The notes under the pieces were generated by a model. It made no database searches. It saw nothing but the letters and a program-made list of their open reading frames with translations, and had not been told where the DNA came from. Shown piece by piece: positions 61,135 to 64,000 of a DNA stretch of 64,000 nucleotides. The DNA lies in contig JBFLYK010000014.1 of NCBI GenBank assembly GCA_040756995.1, positions 62,001 to 126,000 of the forward strand. Reading direction: 5' to 3'. Each line of letters starts with the position of its first letter. The first letter of the stretch is position 1. The translations under genes were made by a program, and so were the position numbers. The stretch comes from BP-133 sp040756995. Its GTDB lineage: Bacteria; Actinomycetota; Acidimicrobiia; IMCC26256; BP-133.

Positions 61135-64000
61135 ATGCCTTCCAAAGAGCCGATGCAGGGCCTCTACGACCCGAAAAACGAGCACGACGGGTGCGGTGTC
61201 GCGCTGGTCGCCCGGCTGGACGGTGCGCCTTCCCACGAGGCCGTCCGGCGGGGCTTGACCGCGCTGGCGAACATGGAGCACCGGGGCGCCGAGGGCGCTG
61301 ACGCCGACACCGGGGACGGTGCCGGCATGCTCGTGCAGATTCCGGACCGGTTCTTCCGCGCCGCCTGTGATTTCCCGCTCCCCGACCCCGGCCGCTACGC
61401 CGTGGCCGTCTGCTTCCTTCCCACCGACGACCGGCGCCGCCAGACACTGGAGTGGCTGCTGGTCGAGAAGATCACCGACGTGGGGCTCGACATCCTGGCC
61501 TGGCGGGACGTGCCCGTCTGCCCCGAAGCGGCCGGCCGCGTCGCCCGCCAGACGGCGCCGGTCATCCGCCAGCTGTTCATCGCCGCCCCCGACGGGATGG
61601 ACGGCGACGCCTTCGAACGGGCCCTGTTCAAGGCCCGCCGCCGGGCCGAGCTGGCGTCGAACGAGGAGCTGATCGTCCCCACGTGCTCGTCCCGCACGAT
61701 CGTCTACAAGGGGATGCTGTCGGCCCCGCAGCTGCCGCACTACTACCCCGATCTGCTCGACGAGCGGTTCGAGACGGCGCTGGCCCTCGTGCACTCCCGC
61801 TTCTCGACGAACACGTTCCCCAGCTGGGAGCTGGCCCACCCGTACCGGATGCTGGCCCACAACGGCGAGGTCAACACGCTGGAGGGCAACCGCAACTGGA
61901 TGCGGGCCCGGCACTCGCAGCTGGAGTCGGAGCTCCTCGGCGGCGACGTCAGCGACCTGCTGCCGATCATCCGGGAGGGCGGCTCCGACTCCGCCACGCT
62001 CGACAACGTGGTGGAACTGCTGGTCATGGCCGGCCGGTCGCTGCCCCACGCCCTGATGATGCTGATCCCCGAGGCGTTCGCCGGCCGTGACGACCTGAGC
62101 GACGAGGTCAAGGGGTTCTTCCGCTACCACTCCTGCCTGATGGAGCCGTGGGACGGCCCGGCCTCGGTGAGCTTCACCGACGGCCGGATCATCGGCGCCA
62201 CCCTCGACCGCAACGGCCTGCGCCCCGGCCGGTGGATGGTCACCACCGACGGCTGGGTCATCCTCGCCTCGGAGACCGGCACCTATCCCGTGGCGCCGGA
62301 ACTCGTGCAGGCCAAGGGCCGCCTCCGTCCCGGCCGGCTGTTCCTCGTCGACCTGGAGCGGGGCAGGGTCTTCGCCAACGGCGAGATCGAGGCCGAGGTG
62401 GCCGCCCGGCGGCCCTACGGCAAGTGGTTCGAGGATCACGTCGTCAACCTCGAGGACCTGCCCGAGGTGCCGAGCCGGCCCCGCCGGGTCGACCCGCTGC
62501 GGGTCCGTCAGCTGGCCTTCGGCTGGACGGCCGAGGACATCCGCGTGCTCGTCACCCCGTTGGCCAGCAAGGCCAAGGAGGCCGACGGATCGATGGGCAG
62601 CGACGTGCCGCTGGCCGTGCTGTCCGACCGGTCGCCGTCGTTGTTCAGCTACTTCAAGCAGCGCTTCGCCCAGGTGACGAACCCGGCCATCGATCCCATC
62701 CGGGAGAGCATCGTCATGAGCCTCCAGGCCTCGGTCGGCCCGGAGCTCAACCTGCTGGAGGAATCGCCGCACCACGCCCATCAGCTGGTGATGCCCCAAC
62801 CCGTCCTCCGCAACGACGAGCTGCACAAGCTGCGCAACGTCGACCATTACGTGTTCGACACCGAGACGCTCGACTGCACCTGGCCGATCAGCGAAGGGCC
62901 GGAAGGTCTGCAGAAGGCGGTGGAGCGGCTCTGCGCCGAGGCGGCGGCGGCCGTGGGGCTCGGCGTCACCATCCTCATCCTGTCGGACCGGGCGACCAGC
63001 CACGAGCGGGTGCCGGTGCCGTCGCTGCTGGCGGTCTCGGCCGTGCACCACCATCTGGTGCGGCGGGGCACGCGGCTGCGGACGGGCATCGTGGTCGAGT
63101 CGGGCGAACCGCGCGAGGTGCACCACATCGCCTGCCTGCTGGGCTACGGCGCCAGCGCCGTCAACCCCTACCTGTTGTTCGAGTCGTTGCCGGACATGAT
63201 TGAAGCCGGCGAGCTGCCCAAGGGGATGACCGTCGCCGAGGCGTCGGCCAACGTGGTGGCCGGCATCGGCAAGGGCCTCCTCAAGGTGCTGTCGAAGATG
63301 GGGATCTCGACGGTGCAGTCCTACACCGGGGCCCAGATCTTCGAGGCGGTCGGCCTCGACCCCGAGCTGGTCGACAAGCACTTCGACGGCACCGCCTCCC
63401 GCATCGGCGGTGTCGGCATCGACGTCCTCGCCCGCGAGGCGCTCGAACGCCACTCGCGGGCCTACCCGGCCGGAAACGGCGCGGTGCTGCCGCCCGGTGG
63501 CGTCTACGCCTGGCGGCGCTTCGGTGAGGTGCACCAGTGGAGCCCCGACGTCGTGGCCCAGCTGCAGCGCGCCGTGCGGCTCCATCCCGGACACGCCAAC
63601 GGCGACGGTGACGTCGCCACCACCAACGAGGGCAACGTCTTCAAGGACTTCGGCGACGACGCCCGGGCGGCCTACGCCGAGTTCGCCCGCCTGGCCAACG
63701 AGGACAACGGGCGGCGGGCGACGCTGCGGGGCCTGCTGCGCTTCAAGGACGCCCCCCAGCCGATCCCGCTGGAGCAGGTGGAGCCGGCGTCGGAGATCGT
63801 GAAGCGCTTCGCCACCGGTGCCATGAGCCTGGGGTCGATCTCGCCCGAGTCGCACGAGACGCTGGCCATCGCCATGAACCGCATAGGCGGCAAGTCGAAC
63901 TCCGGTGAGGGCGGGGAAGATCCCCGCCGTCTGATCCCCGACGAGAACGGCGACCAGCGGCGCTCGGCGATCCGCCAGGTGGCGTCGGCCCGCTTCGGCG
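61135..64000 (+). CDS. gltB: Glutamate synthase large subunit, 5' part
   Basis: 955 codons are in the window and the gene runs off the right edge; full-length GltB is about 1500 residues. Start ATG 61135 (alternative 61153). The glutaminase nucleophile Cys is in NEHDGCGVALVARL near residue 20. The class II amidotransferase domain contains HSRFSTNTFPSW, HNGEVNTLEGNRNWMRA and GGSDSATLDN. Central-domain motifs are GLRPGRW and the region ending PSLFSYFKQRFAQVTNPAID. The FMN domain begins with ATGAMSLGSISPESHETLAI and GGKSNSGEGGEDPRR. Makes two glutamate from glutamine and 2-oxoglutarate; gltD is expected further right. Confidence 0.96.
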   Translation, partial: MPSKEPMQGLYDPKNEHDGCGVALVARLDGAPSHEAVRRGLTALANMEHRGAEGADADTGDGAGMLVQIPDRFFRAACDFPLPDPGRYAVAVCFLPTDDRRRQTLEWLLVEKITDVGLDILAWRDVPVCPEAAGRVARQTAPVIRQLFIAAPDGMDGDAFERALFKARRRAELASNEELIVPTCSSRTIVYKGMLSAPQLPHYYPDLLDERFETALALVHSRFSTNTFPSWELAHPYRMLAHNGEVNTLEGNRNWMRARHSQLESELLGGDVSDLLPIIREGGSDSATLDNVVELLVMAGRSLPHALMMLIPEAFAGRDDLSDEVKGFFRYHSCLMEPWDGPASVSFTDGRIIGATLDRNGLRPGRWMVTTDGWVILASETGTYPVAPELVQAKGRLRPGRLFLVDLERGRVFANGEIEAEVAARRPYGKWFEDHVVNLEDLPEVPSRPRRVDPLRVRQLAFGWTAEDIRVLVTPLASKAKEADGSMGSDVPLAVLSDRSPSLFSYFKQRFAQVTNPAIDPIRESIVMSLQASVGPELNLLEESPHHAHQLVMPQPVLRNDELHKLRNVDHYVFDTETLDCTWPISEGPEGLQKAVERLCAEAAAAVGLGVTILILSDRATSHERVPVPSLLAVSAVHHHLVRRGTRLRTGIVVESGEPREVHHIACLLGYGASAVNPYLLFESLPDMIEAGELPKGMTVAEASANVVAGIGKGLLKVLSKMGISTVQSYTGAQIFEAVGLDPELVDKHFDGTASRIGGVGIDVLAREALERHSRAYPAGNGAVLPPGGVYAWRRFGEVHQWSPDVVAQLQRAVRLHPGHANGDGDVATTNEGNVFKDFGDDARAAYAEFARLANEDNGRRATLRGLLRFKDAPQPIPLEQVEPASEIVKRFATGAMSLGSISPESHETLAIAMNRIGGKSNSGEGGEDPRRLIPDENGDQRRSAIRQVASARFG

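Noticed and set aside
60979..63855. 958-codon open frame on the minus strand
   Set aside because: Antisense to gltB, whose plus-strand reading is unmistakable.

Overview
The window is 64 kb of high-GC, gene-dense chromosome from an actinobacterium. Evidence for this is the many GTG/TTG starts, the stop/start overlaps, an MmyB-type XRE regulator, a class E-like LAxTG sorting signal, and a secreted protein built of GYW..DGGVF repeats. Such repeats are common in Acidimicrobiia, so that class is my best guess; this is inference, not a database result.

Layout. 0-7.6 kb: a segment of about 0.7 kb (small-gene start, a structured repeat upstream of it, a second small gene) occurs twice, at 1-765 and 5177-5886. 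The right copy heads a small gene, MASE1 histidine kinase and NarL-type response regulator operon. A frameshifted HicA-like toxin gene with an HTH partner follows, then the 3' half of a tRNA-Pro that looks like an old attachment site. 7.6-11.2 kb: a lower-GC accessory stretch with a HEPN / NB-ARC / TPR / cold-shock-like protein, a strong anti-phage candidate. 11.5-45.8 kb: mostly ordinary genes (Thr-rich lipoproteins, HerA-like ATPase, UvrA paralogue, cupin plus cupredoxin pair, PhoX, SDR, aldo-keto reductase, LigD-type polymerase, secreted lipase with a divergent TetR, a tandem pair of SPPY methyltransferases, Baeyer-Villiger-type monooxygenase, KaiC with an anti-sigma-type kinase, VWA lipoprotein, prolyl oligopeptidase, GlnRS-YqeY fusion, thioredoxin-TPR co-chaperone).

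45.8-51.1 kb is the most interesting region: one co-directional locus with a promoter, a structured 5' RNA, about 20 tRNA genes covering nearly every amino acid, rtcB (RNA ligase) in the middle of the tRNAs, a candidate Y RNA with a tRNA-like module, and a Ro60 (TROVE/VWA) gene broken by an out-of-frame deletion. Seven of the tRNAs carry C instead of the near-universal U at position 33, and several have aberrant T loops or shortened D arms. RtcB and Ro60-Y RNA are known RNA repair and quality-control partners. Their union with a large, sequence-aberrant tRNA array suggests a tRNA damage-response or reserve-tRNA system.

51-64 kb: secreted repeat protein, AlkZ-like winged-helix protein, LAxTG surface protein, amidase, subtilase with a GSSWY tail followed by a membrane GGDEF-EAL protein, and the start of gltB, which runs off the right edge.

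Limits: no database or folding program was used. Secondary structures were paired by hand, and family names come from recognised motifs.
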